From Lyngbya confervoides BDU141951 (lineage in GTDB: Bacteria; Cyanobacteriota; Cyanobacteriia; Thermosynechococcales; Thermosynechococcaceae), in NCBI RefSeq assembly GCF_000817775.3, contig NZ_JTHE03000044.1, positions 62,001 to 126,000 of the forward strand: a stretch of DNA of 64,000 nucleotides, written 5' to 3'. Below, in pieces: positions 56,078-63,842 of the stretch. Numbering within the stretch: position 1 is the first letter of the stretch; each line of letters opens with the position of its first letter. Under the pieces are notes generated by a model, which saw nothing but the letters and a program-made list of their open reading frames with translations, searched no databases and had not been told where the DNA came from. Position numbers and translations under genes: made by a program.

Positions 56078-57044
56078 GTTGTAAGAATCGCTTCCGTGCT
56101 AGGAATTCACCCGCATAGGAGACCTGATTGAGGAGCCAGTATTTATCAAACCCCTTAAAGAAGCTGGGAATGAGGTAGCACCATACGGTACATCCTTCAC
56201 ATACCGATAGGGTACCCTGACTTTGGCGATAGGATTCCACTACCTCAGACTCACGGTATAGCTCATACAGTCGTCCCTGAATGGGGACGCCCTGCTGAGC
56301 AAAGTGATAGCAAGGGAGCAGCAGCTCATCATTGGGCGAAATGGCGATGACCGCATCCACTGCTTTACAACGCGGTGCGTGAGTGTGATTGCCCCCATCC
56401 TTAATGAACTCTAGGGCGGCCTTGTTGTACCCTAGGTTGCGAAACGTCCTGGCACTGCTTTCAATCGCCTCCACCATGGCTGGGGTCGGATTTTTTTTGT
56501 CGTTGTACTGACCGTGGGCCGTGAAGGCAGGGTTTAGCCAAACCCGCACGTTCAGCTCTTCTCCCAGGGCCGCCACCTCCCCAAGCTGATGATAATTTTG
56601 GGCGGTCACCGTATGATTTAGAACCGGATATTCCCCCAGGGACAGGGCTAGCTGCACCGATTCGACTAGGGTATCAAAAATTTTTACGCCTCGAGATTGG
56701 TCATGGGTGTCAGAATCGGGACCATCGAGGGAAAAATTTAAAAAGTCGACCAGGCCTTGCATGGACCGAGCTTTCTTCGGATAGAGGATGGTGTTCGTGG
56801 TCATGCTGGTCATAAAGCCAAGGGATTTCGCCTCCTGGAAAATGGCCTGCACATCTGCTCGCAGCAGAGGTTCACCCCCCGTAAAGTCGACATACCTGAC
56901 CCCCAAGCGCTTCAAGTCGCGGAGGTTGCGGGCGATCGCCTCAAAACTCGCTTCTTGTCCAGGTTCAAGGGTCCAAATGTCACAAAAATGACATCTTGCA
57001 TTACACCGATACGTCAGATAGTAATTTGCAACGAGAGGAGCCAT
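56070..57044 (-). CDS. Radical SAM protein with C-terminal cysteine cluster
   Basis: A 324-residue radical SAM enzyme. The cluster motif CNARCHFC lies at residues 14-21, followed by FTGGEPLLR (SAM binding), NFSLDGPDSDTHD and LNPAFTAHGQY. Near the C-terminus further cysteines (PRCKAVD, LLPCYHF, CEGCTVWC) form a SPASM-like auxiliary cluster site, seen in peptide- and sugar-modifying enzymes. The substrate is unknown. The gene overlaps mgdA by 8 nt (GTGTCTAA), which strongly suggests one operon and possible coupling, hence a link to glycolipid or envelope metabolism that is only inferred. Homologues with this neighbour are worth checking. Confidence 0.85.
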   Translation of the reverse strand: MAPLVANYYLTYRCNARCHFCDIWTLEPGQEASFEAIARNLRDLKRLGVRYVDFTGGEPLLRADVQAIFQEAKSLGFMTSMTTNTILYPKKARSMQGLVDFLNFSLDGPDSDTHDQSRGVKIFDTLVESVQLALSLGEYPVLNHTVTAQNYHQLGEVAALGEELNVRVWLNPAFTAHGQYNDKKNPTPAMVEAIESSARTFRNLGYNKAALEFIKDGGNHTHAPRCKAVDAVIAISPNDELLLPCYHFAQQGVPIQGRLYELYRESEVVESYRQSQGTLSVCEGCTVWCYLIPSFFKGFDKYWLLNQVSYAGEFLARKRFLQRV

Positions 57045-57142
57045 GGCTACCGTTTTCTATGATTGAACCTGCAGATCATCCCTCACGTATACCATAAAAA
57101 ACACTGACCTTGAGTTAACCCCAGTTTGGATCCCATTTCTGT

Positions 57143-57523
57143 ATGTCCTCAATCCTAGATGATCTCAAGCCTGTCCATCAGCGCGAAGTCAACGTCTACC
57201 TTCCCTATTATCAGGATGCGCAACGGACGATGCTGCCACTGGGGATTGCGCTGTATCAGCAGGGAAATCTTGAAGGGGCCAGACGCATCGAAGATGGTGA
57301 AGATATCCCGTTTCTGGCGACCTGGAATATCTCGCTGCTGCCCGCCGATTTAACGCGCTGCCGGGTGAAATTTGAGAATGACTCCGATCTCACCTATGAG
57401 ATGACCCTGACCAATTTTGAGTATATTGGCTTCCTCATTGAACTGCTGACCCAGTTTCGGCGCACCAGGGTTGCTGATTTTCCCAAAGGTTTTTATCGTA
57501 AGCTGTTAAAGCTTGACGAATAG
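57143..57523 (+). CDS. ebsA: EbsA-like type IV pilus biogenesis/biofilm protein
   Basis: A 126-residue soluble protein with the family pattern HQREVNVYLPYYQDAQR, MLPLGIALYQQGNLEGARRI, PFLATWNISLLPADLTRCRV and a final FPKGFYRKLLKL. It resembles EbsA (essential for biofilm self-suppression) of Synechococcus elongatus, a cyanobacteria-specific protein that acts with the PilB ATPase and Hfq in type IV pilus assembly. The identification is from recalled family features and no pilus genes are adjacent. It is followed 22 nt later by a Pta-like ATPase gene, so the two may be co-transcribed. Confidence 0.65.
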   Translation: MSSILDDLKPVHQREVNVYLPYYQDAQRTMLPLGIALYQQGNLEGARRIEDGEDIPFLATWNISLLPADLTRCRVKFENDSDLTYEMTLTNFEYIGFLIELLTQFRRTRVADFPKGFYRKLLKLDE

Positions 57524-57545
57524 GATTAGCCGCAAGGAGTTTGGG

Positions 57546-58640
57546 GTGCCAGACGCAGCAAAGTCACTTCTGATTGGTGCAGTCGAAGCCTTTAGTGGGA
57601 AATCAACCGTGCTGCTGGGTTTGGCCCAACTGCTCAAGCAGCAAGGTTTAAATCTTGTGGTGGGGAAACCTGTGGTGACCTCGACCGGATCTGGGGATCA
57701 CCAGGAATCCGATGAAGATATCCGCCTGCTACAGCATTGTCTTGAACTGTCGCCCGAGGCAGCCTATTCCCCCATCGTGAGTCTAGATGATGCCTCAATT
57801 AGTGCCCGGGTGCTTCAGCAGGACAAGATAGACTATGTCCAAGGCTTAAAGGCCCGATATCAACTGCCACAATCAGCTGATATCGGGCTGTTTGAAGGGC
57901 CTGCAACCTTTGATGAGGGGCGATTATTTGGGATGTCTCTTTATCAGATTGCCGAGGCCATAAAAACCCCGGTCTTGTTGGTGGTGCGGTTCCATGCCCT
58001 GGAGGTCGTCGATACCATTCTCTCGGCCCGCAGTCGTCTGGGACCTCGTCTCCTGGGAGTGGTTATCAATGATGTTCCTTTGGCCCAAGCGGACCTGGTA
58101 CAGCAGACCATGGCTCCTTTTCTAGAGTCCCAGGGTATCCCGGTACTGGGGGTGCTGCCCCATCGAGATCTGCTGCGAAGCGTGAGTGTTGCAGAACTGG
58201 TCCGCGCCTTGAAAGCTGAGGTGATTTGCTGTCCAAATCGACTCAATCTGATGGTGGGGCAGCTGAGCATTGGGGCCATGAATGCAAACTCAGCCCTGAA
58301 ATATTTTCGCAAAGGCAACAACATGGCTGTGGTCACCGGGGGAGCGCGAACCGATATTCAGCTGGCAGCTCTGGAGGCTGCGACCCACTGTCTGATTCTG
58401 ACCGGACATGTTCTCCCCAATGAGATTATGATTGGCCGAGCTGAAAACCTGGAAGTTCCGGTACTGTCGGTGTCCCTTGACACCCTCAGCACCGTGGATA
58501 TCATTGAAAACTCATTTCGCCATGCTCGCTTCTATGAAACAGTGAAGGTGGATTGCATTCGCACTACGGTGCAGGATGGAGTCAACCTGCCCCGATTAGT
58601 TGATCTGCTGAACCAGTCAGCCCAGGAATCGAGGGGATGA
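57546..58640 (+). CDS. Phosphotransacetylase-family protein (AAA_26 plus DRTGG domain)
   Basis: A 364-residue protein starting at GTG 57546, chosen because AAGGAG lies six bases upstream; a TTG at 57513 overlaps ebsA. The N-terminal half is a BioD/Pta-like P-loop ATPase with AVEAFSGKSTVLLGLAQLL, a Walker-type site, and FEGPATFDEGRLFGMSL. The C-terminal half is a DRTGG domain (CPNRLNLMVGQLSIGAMNAN, VVTGGARTDIQLAALEAA). The phosphotransacetylase catalytic domain itself is absent, so it is not a Pta enzyme despite its usual name. The role is unknown; ligand-dependent regulation of metabolism is plausible. Confidence 0.85.
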   Translation: MPDAAKSLLIGAVEAFSGKSTVLLGLAQLLKQQGLNLVVGKPVVTSTGSGDHQESDEDIRLLQHCLELSPEAAYSPIVSLDDASISARVLQQDKIDYVQGLKARYQLPQSADIGLFEGPATFDEGRLFGMSLYQIAEAIKTPVLLVVRFHALEVVDTILSARSRLGPRLLGVVINDVPLAQADLVQQTMAPFLESQGIPVLGVLPHRDLLRSVSVAELVRALKAEVICCPNRLNLMVGQLSIGAMNANSALKYFRKGNNMAVVTGGARTDIQLAALEAATHCLILTGHVLPNEIMIGRAENLEVPVLSVSLDTLSTVDIIENSFRHARFYETVKVDCIRTTVQDGVNLPRLVDLLNQSAQESRG

Positions 58641-58685
58641 GGAGGGTGGGCATTCTCAAGCGTTTTCAGGGTTGCCCGAAGTGAT

Positions 58686-58940
58686 ATGGCCTCGAAAAAG
58701 TTTCCCCACCTGGTGGGGTCAAAATGGACTGCAAAGCAGCGAACCTTTGGCTGGAGACACTTTCAAGTGGTCAATCGTAAACAGCAAGGCAAACTAGTCT
58801 TTGCCGAGCTTGTGGCGGCCTGCGATGACTCTGTGCGATTTTGGGTGAATGCGTCCTCCCTAAAGGATCGTCAACTGTGGCAAGCTGGTTGGCAACCCCT
58901 TAACCAGATGAACGTAAATCCTCATGACGGCCCCTCTTAA
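58686..58940 (+). CDS. TIGR02450-family Trp-rich protein
   Basis: An 84-residue protein rich in tryptophan: HLVGSKWTAKQRTFGWRHFQ, VRFWVNASSLKDRQLWQAGW. The order of Trp and charged residues matches the small cyanobacterial and proteobacterial TIGR02450 family, which has no known function. It overlaps the peroxiredoxin start by 17 nt, so the two are translationally linked. Confidence 0.85.
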   Translation: MASKKFPHLVGSKWTAKQRTFGWRHFQVVNRKQQGKLVFAELVAACDDSVRFWVNASSLKDRQLWQAGWQPLNQMNVNPHDGPS

Positions 58941-59472
58941 ATCCTTGATGATCTCCCTGGTCTTGGTGTTGTGCTGCTGGCTGCCAGGACCGTCAGCTTG
59001 GGCCCTTGGGGGCGCACTGCCAGCACTGAATCAGCCTGCGCCTGGCTTTAGCCTCCCAGCCCAAACTGGAGAGGGCACCCTTGCGCTCTCGGACTATTTA
59101 GGTCAATGGGTGGTGCTCTACTTTTATCCTCAGGACTTTACCCCCGGCTGCACCCTGGAAGCCCAGCGATTTCAGAAAGACCTGGAAAGCTACAGAGCCC
59201 GAAACGCTCAAATCCTTGGCGTCAGTGCTGATTCTGCCGATGTCCATGCGGAATTTTGTGATAGCGAACAACTCACCTTCCCCCTGCTCGCCGATGAAGA
59301 GGGCACCGTCAGCCGAGCCTACGGATCCTGGCTGGGCAACCAGTCGTTACGACATACTTTCCTCATTGATCCCCAAGGGAAGATTCGCGATCGCTTTGTC
59401 AAGGTTCAACCGGCCGTTCACAGTCAAGAGGTGCTAGAAGCCCTGGATCAGCTTCTGTCAGACATCTCCTGA
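58924..59472 (+). CDS. Exported PrxQ/BCP-type peroxiredoxin
   Basis: A 182-residue thiol peroxidase. The N-terminus has a signal peptide (MISLVLVLCCWLPGPSAWAL), placing the enzyme in the lumen or periplasm. The thioredoxin fold follows with the peroxidatic Cys in PQDFTPGCTLEAQRF (about Cys76). The resolving Cys normally five residues later in PrxQ is absent (Gln), and the only later Cys is in EFCDSEQL (about 112), so resolution is atypical or uses an outside thiol. The gene overlaps the Trp-rich gene upstream by 17 nt and the convergent trmB by 25 nt. Confidence 0.88.
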   Translation: MTAPLKSLMISLVLVLCCWLPGPSAWALGGALPALNQPAPGFSLPAQTGEGTLALSDYLGQWVVLYFYPQDFTPGCTLEAQRFQKDLESYRARNAQILGVSADSADVHAEFCDSEQLTFPLLADEEGTVSRAYGSWLGNQSLRHTFLIDPQGKIRDRFVKVQPAVHSQEVLEALDQLLSDIS

Positions 59473-60104
59473 GATCCCTGGTGATCAAACCAACAGCGAT
59501 ACACGGGCTTTCCCTGGTCCAAGGTTACCCGTTCCCGTTCCGTCATTACCTGAAAGGGATTGGTGGGTAACCAGGATTGGCTGTCGGCGCGGCGCGTGAA
59601 GTGTGGATGGGCATCAATTCGCTCCACCATCTCTTGGGCAACCGCCAGCACATCAGACTGGACAAATAAAAAGCCATCCCCTTGCAGACATCTGGAAAGC
59701 TGGTCTAGAAACTGGGGCTGGACCACTCGCCGCTTTTGATGGCGGCGTTTAAACCAGGGGTCGGGAAATTGCACGGTGGCACCGGCAATGGCGCCTGGCG
59801 CCAAGATTGATGCCAGGGAAGTATTGACATTACAAAATAAGAAATGCAGGTTAGTTAAACCCAGCTGTTGACATTTCAAATTGGCTTGATCCACTAAGGG
59901 CTGGCGAATTTCCATCCCTAAATAATTCCAGGTCGGGTTCTGCTGCGCCATAGCCAGAAGAAAATGGCCCTTGGCGCAGCCGATGTCCACATGGAGGGGC
60001 TGGAGAGGATGCTGAAAAACCCGATCCCATGCTGGGGCTGGAGTGGCCACTTGATAGCGTTGGCTGAGAGGATTGACGTGTTGACGAACTCGTACAAGGG
60101 TCAT
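59448..60104 (-). CDS. trmB: tRNA (guanine(46)-N7)-methyltransferase
   Basis: Methylates G46 in the variable loop of tRNAs using SAM. The 218-residue protein has the SAM-binding DIGCAKGHFLLAMA (about 38-51), YLGMEIRQPLVDQA and the catalytic FPDPWFKRRHQKRRVVQPQF. Family members end shortly after NPFQVMTERERV and PVYRCWF, as here. Its 3' end overlaps the peroxiredoxin gene by 25 nt in convergent orientation. Confidence 0.95.
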   Translation of the reverse strand: MTLVRVRQHVNPLSQRYQVATPAPAWDRVFQHPLQPLHVDIGCAKGHFLLAMAQQNPTWNYLGMEIRQPLVDQANLKCQQLGLTNLHFLFCNVNTSLASILAPGAIAGATVQFPDPWFKRRHQKRRVVQPQFLDQLSRCLQGDGFLFVQSDVLAVAQEMVERIDAHPHFTRRADSQSWLPTNPFQVMTERERVTLDQGKPVYRCWFDHQGSQEMSDRS

Positions 60105-60212
60105 TTTGATTGGCTGGGCTAGAGGATCTGGGCTCTCAACGAAGACTTCCCCTGATCCAGAATTGTTGGGGGAGGATTACATCTAACCTAGCAAACTCTG
60201 GAACCTTGCTCT

Positions 60213-60791
60213 ATGTCCCAAGCAGCCCTCAAAAAGCAGCTGCGGCAACAATACCTGCAGCAGCGTCAGGCCATGCCGGAGACAGTATGGCAGCATAAAA
60301 GTGCGCAAATTTGCCAGCATTTAAGTCAATGGCCGATCTTTCGCTCAGCGCGATGGGTGTATGCCTACCGGAGCTTTCGTCGAGAACCCTCGCTCGATGC
60401 TTTATTGATACAACGGCCTCAGGAATGGGGATTTCCGCGCTGCGACGGACAGCAGATCCGGTGGCACCACTCTCCGCAGGGGACGAATCCCGCCTTTGTC
60501 ATCAATCGGTGGGGCCTTGAGGAACCGGGGAGCGACTGGCCCCTAGCTGGCCGACCGGATCTCATTCTTGTGCCCCTAGTCGCCTGCGATCGCCGTGGGT
60601 ATCGTCTCGGCTATGGAGGCGGTTATTACGACCGATTTTTGACCCAGAAATTAGCTCCCGCCATTGGCATCGGCTTTGATGCCTGTGTGGTCAATACCCT
60701 GCCTGTTGACCCGTGGGATCAGCCCCTCGACGGCATTTGCACCGAGTCTGGGATCTATCGAAATCTTTCGCAGTACACCAGCCATCACTGA
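60213..60791 (+). CDS. 5-formyltetrahydrofolate cyclo-ligase
   Basis: Converts 5-formyltetrahydrofolate to 5,10-methenyltetrahydrofolate using ATP. The 192-residue protein begins ALKKQLRQQYLQQRQAMP, as usual, and has ARWVYAYRSFRREPS, DLILVPLVACDRRGYRLGYG and the hallmark GGGYYDRFL near residue 135. Length is normal. The start ATG at 60213 lies in a 108-nt region divergent from trmB. An IS605 remnant begins just after its stop codon. Confidence 0.93.
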   Translation: MSQAALKKQLRQQYLQQRQAMPETVWQHKSAQICQHLSQWPIFRSARWVYAYRSFRREPSLDALLIQRPQEWGFPRCDGQQIRWHHSPQGTNPAFVINRWGLEEPGSDWPLAGRPDLILVPLVACDRRGYRLGYGGGYYDRFLTQKLAPAIGIGFDACVVNTLPVDPWDQPLDGICTESGIYRNLSQYTSHH

Positions 60792-61314
60792 AAGCTTGGC
60801 TGGGGGTGTAGCGGAGCGCGACCACAGGGAGAAATCTACACAGTTTTGTTATATAGCGTAGGCATGCTAAACATGACCTGGGAATTCAAATTAGAGCCAA
60901 CTGCCGAGCCGGTTTCAGAGATTGAGCACATTCTGGATGGGTGCCGCAATATCTGGAACTTTGCGCTGCGGGAGCGCAAAGACTGGCTAAATTCTCGCAA
61001 GTCACCCCTGTGAATGCTTGTTCGATTCAGCAAGCGTTTATCTTGCCAGCGGATGCGCCCTTCCCTGATTACCACGTTCAGGCCAAAAGCTTGACTGTGG
61101 CCAAGGCTAACTTCCCTGGGCTCAAGAGCGTGAATGCTCAGGTGCTTCAGCAAGTTCTCAGGAAGCTCGATGGCGCGTGGAGGAGATGAGGCGGGGACTG
61201 GGGTTCCTCAGTCTATCGGTCACCTGTTGAAGCAGGACATCTTTGGGGCGACCCCAGGAATCTCTCTCTGTACCTGAAAGTTCAACCTGAAAGGTCAGAG
61301 GGAGAGGATGTCAA
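60792..61314 (+). mobile_element. Decayed IS605-family element with TnpB only (copy 2)
   Basis: The interval between 5-FCL and the caspase-like gene contains a degraded tnpB and a right end (61228-61314) identical for 45 nt to copy 1 (53356-53400). After that, copy 2 has 13 extra bases (a second CCTGAAAG unit) before the common end AGGATGTCAA. The left boundary is not clear. No tnpA is present, so it resembles the tnpB-only IS1341-type group. Confidence 0.8.
60864..61277 (+). pseudogene. tnpB: TnpB nuclease remnant with frameshifts and internal deletion
   Basis: The ATG at 60864 begins NMTWEFKLEPTAEPVSEIEH and CRNIWNFALRERKDWLNSR, a typical TnpB N-terminus. A frameshift occurs near 61007, after which VNACSIQQAFILPADAPFPD and LKSVNAQVLQQVLRKLDGAW continue; a second shift near 61180 and a large deletion join it to the last codons (LKQDIFGATPGISLCT). 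The RuvC core and zinc ribbon are lost, so no nuclease is made. Confidence 0.8.
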
Positions 61315-63578
61315 CCCAACAGCTGATAGACAAATTTCAACATGCCCCACTGATCCATAGCCAGCTGCCAGGCAGATTCATCCATCAAACCGGCCACCTG
61401 GGCTGAAGGCCGACTGAGGGTGTCGAGATCGGTTAGGAGGGCATCTCGCAGTTGTGCTGGATCGGCGAGCTTCACCTGCTTGGGCTGAGCGCTTTTGTTC
61501 ACCGTTTTAGTCGCCCCATCAAGGGCTCTGTCCGTTAGGGGAAGACGCTGCTTGGTAAATAAAATGTAGAAACTGCTGATGCCTGCAGGGCCATAAAAAC
61601 TAAACAGATCCTCTGGAGTGGGTAGGGTCAGGGACTGGTTTGCCTCCACCTTGAAGGGAGTAAACCCAAGATGTTCACTGGGATTGTCTGTGGGGGGAAC
61701 AGAACTCAATACCAGAATCGCATTGGGCTGAGCATCGAAGCCAAACACGTAGGTATACAGGGGAACCCTGTCGTAATTCTGAAGCTGAATCTGAAAGCGA
61801 GTTGTGGCGCGAGGGGTCAAAATCTGACCTTCAGATCCCAGGGCCGGGGCAAGGTTCAAGCCCTTGGCAACGGTACTTTTGGCCAGTAGGGAAACCGAAT
61901 TGCCAGCCTCATTCTGGGTCATCAAGCTGACCCCCGCCATAACTTCGGAGGCGTGGGGATTCACCAGCTGTTCCAGGCATTGATTCCAGGCTAGAACGCT
62001 AAAGGTATCCTGAAAGGCCTCGGGCCTATTTTTAATGGCCTCCGGCTTGTCACTAACGGTTGCTGGCAGCACGTCCCCCGCCACCGTGCAAAGGCAATAG
62101 CAAATCTGCAGGGAACGTTCCGCCGTCCCTTCACTGTCAGCGGCGGGTGGGTCTTTGATTAAGCGCTCCAGTTTCGTGAGTACTACATCCGCCGATTGGT
62201 CGGCCTTGACCACTTTGATGGCCGAACCTAGCCCAGAAAATACGCTTGTTGCATCCACCTGCTCGACATGATCAAGGCGACTGCTCAGTGCCAGTCGCAG
62301 GGGTTGGGATCGATCCAGGATGCGAAACTTTTCCTTAAACTGCTGATCTGGGATCAAGGCCTCACCCTGTAGAACGTGAACAGTGCCCCACAGTCCTTTG
62401 CGGCTATTGAGACGCATCAGAGCGGACCCAGTGGTCTCTGCTGAGTGGGGCATGGTGCTAAACACAAAGCAGGCGTGGTCGGTTTTGAGAAGGCTAGGAG
62501 AGATTCCCCCCAGCCAGCAGTCTCCATGTCGACCCTTCATTTCAGTGCGCAGGACAATGCCATCCCCAGCCGGTCCTCCTGGTAATCCCAACAGATCTCG
62601 CGTCAAGGCAACTTTTTTTTGCCCACCTAGCTCCGGCTGCTGCGTGAGGCTAAACTCCTCTGCAAGGGCTTCTGAGGCGCGACTCACCTGGGTGGCGAGG
62701 CCGGCGTTGGGGGCAGTATGCCAAAGCTCTTGCGTCAGATTGTAGGTCAGGGCGCCCGCAGAAAACCCGGACCAATCTGCCTCAATGCCAAACTGCTGGA
62801 GAGAGGCGGCGGTAACCACTACGCCGCGAGCAGGGGTGCTCAGGCGCTTCTCGGTGAGCTGCGATCGCTTGAGCTTATTCCGACTCATTAGGGACGTTTG
62901 CACTGCCCATGCCTCAGGAGTTACCTCCCTTAACAACCCCGCTGGCAGCGCCCGAATTCTGGAATGCTCCAGCCGAGGGCTGCCGGGGTAGTGGAACCCT
63001 GTATCGAGGAGCGTGAACACCCGATCCGTCCTCAGGGACTGCAGCAGTAGGTAGAGCGTTTCTTGTAAAATTGCGTTGATCTGGGGGGGGCCAGCGCTAG
63101 CTTCCGCCTCTGGACAGGCGTCGTAGGGCATCAGCGCATATTGGGCCGGGCTTTGATAGACAGCTTGGGTTCCTGAAGGTTCAGACTGGGGCAAGAGGTA
63201 TCGACCAAACCCGCTAAAGTGAAAGACAACCACATCGGAGGCTTGGGCGCGTTCGATCAGGTGGTTTTGAAACAGCAGCTCAATCCCATGGCGAGTGGCA
63301 TCCTCATTGCGCAGAACAATGATGTTCTGGGGCTGAAATCCAAACCGATAAATCAGCAGATGCTGCATCAGGTCCACATCGCTCAGACAACCTCGTAGGT
63401 CAGGAAATCGAGCGCGGTTCTGGTATTGGTTAATCCCCACCAGTAGGGCCAGCTTCTGCGGCGACGGCTGGGCCTGGGCAGTGGGCGCTTCCAGCAGGGC
63501 AAAAATCGTATCTAATACCCCTACACCAGCAACAACATGGCCAGCGCCTTGCAGAAATTTTCGCCGATTCATCTGCAT
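61311..63578 (-). CDS. Tat-exported caspase-like protein lacking catalytic residues (pseudo-orthocaspase)
   Basis: A 755-residue protein from ATG 63578, preceded by AAGGA; the frame upstream to 63791 overlaps the hemE terminator. The N-terminus is a twin-arginine signal (NRRKFLQGAGH, then AQA). A peptidase C14 fold follows (about 40-300) with KLALLVGINQYQNRA and LPDLRGC-like text (FPDLRGCLSDVDLMQHLL). The catalytic His motif SGHG reads FSGFG and the DxCxS motif reads LLDTGFHYPGS, so both catalytic residues are gone. The C-terminal half contains a DUF4384-like domain (YTYVFGFDAQPNAILVLSS). Pseudo-orthocaspases of this kind are known in cyanobacteria, role unclear. The stop codon TGA (61311-61313) belongs to the IS right end. 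Confidence 0.85.
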   Translation of the reverse strand: MQMNRRKFLQGAGHVVAGVGVLDTIFALLEAPTAQAQPSPQKLALLVGINQYQNRARFPDLRGCLSDVDLMQHLLIYRFGFQPQNIIVLRNEDATRHGIELLFQNHLIERAQASDVVVFHFSGFGRYLLPQSEPSGTQAVYQSPAQYALMPYDACPEAEASAGPPQINAILQETLYLLLQSLRTDRVFTLLDTGFHYPGSPRLEHSRIRALPAGLLREVTPEAWAVQTSLMSRNKLKRSQLTEKRLSTPARGVVVTAASLQQFGIEADWSGFSAGALTYNLTQELWHTAPNAGLATQVSRASEALAEEFSLTQQPELGGQKKVALTRDLLGLPGGPAGDGIVLRTEMKGRHGDCWLGGISPSLLKTDHACFVFSTMPHSAETTGSALMRLNSRKGLWGTVHVLQGEALIPDQQFKEKFRILDRSQPLRLALSSRLDHVEQVDATSVFSGLGSAIKVVKADQSADVVLTKLERLIKDPPAADSEGTAERSLQICYCLCTVAGDVLPATVSDKPEAIKNRPEAFQDTFSVLAWNQCLEQLVNPHASEVMAGVSLMTQNEAGNSVSLLAKSTVAKGLNLAPALGSEGQILTPRATTRFQIQLQNYDRVPLYTYVFGFDAQPNAILVLSSVPPTDNPSEHLGFTPFKVEANQSLTLPTPEDLFSFYGPAGISSFYILFTKQRLPLTDRALDGATKTVNKSAQPKQVKLADPAQLRDALLTDLDTLSRPSAQVAGLMDESAWQLAMDQWGMLKFVYQLLG

Positions 63579-63746
63579 TCCGTTATCCTTCCTCAGCCCG
63601 CCTGGGTTCAATTGGGCAATTGCGCCATGCAGGCAGTTTACCGTTTGCCTAACCACTCGGTTCGATCCAAACCATTTGCCTGACTTCCAAGGAAGCAGGA
63701 GCGAGACTCGTCTGCCAAAGCCCCCGAAGTCAGGGATAAAGCCGGG

Positions 63747-63777
63747 AAAAAACGCCACGATCCCTGGGGACGTGGCG
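63747..63777 (-). terminator. Rho-independent terminator of hemE
   Basis: CGCCACG (63753-63759) pairs with CGTGGCG (63771-63777); the run TTTTTT follows on the minus strand (63752-63747). It lies about 65 nt downstream of hemE, separating it from the caspase-like gene. Confidence 0.85.
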
Positions 63778-63842
63778 CTGCGGCGAAACAATACAGGGGC
63801 TGAAATTTGGCACCGAAGGGCTGTCTTCAGCTCACGAACAAC

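Noticed and set aside
57546-58640. Phosphate acetyltransferase (pta) enzyme
   Set aside because: Only the N-terminal P-loop and DRTGG regions are present; the catalytic phosphotransacetylase domain is missing.
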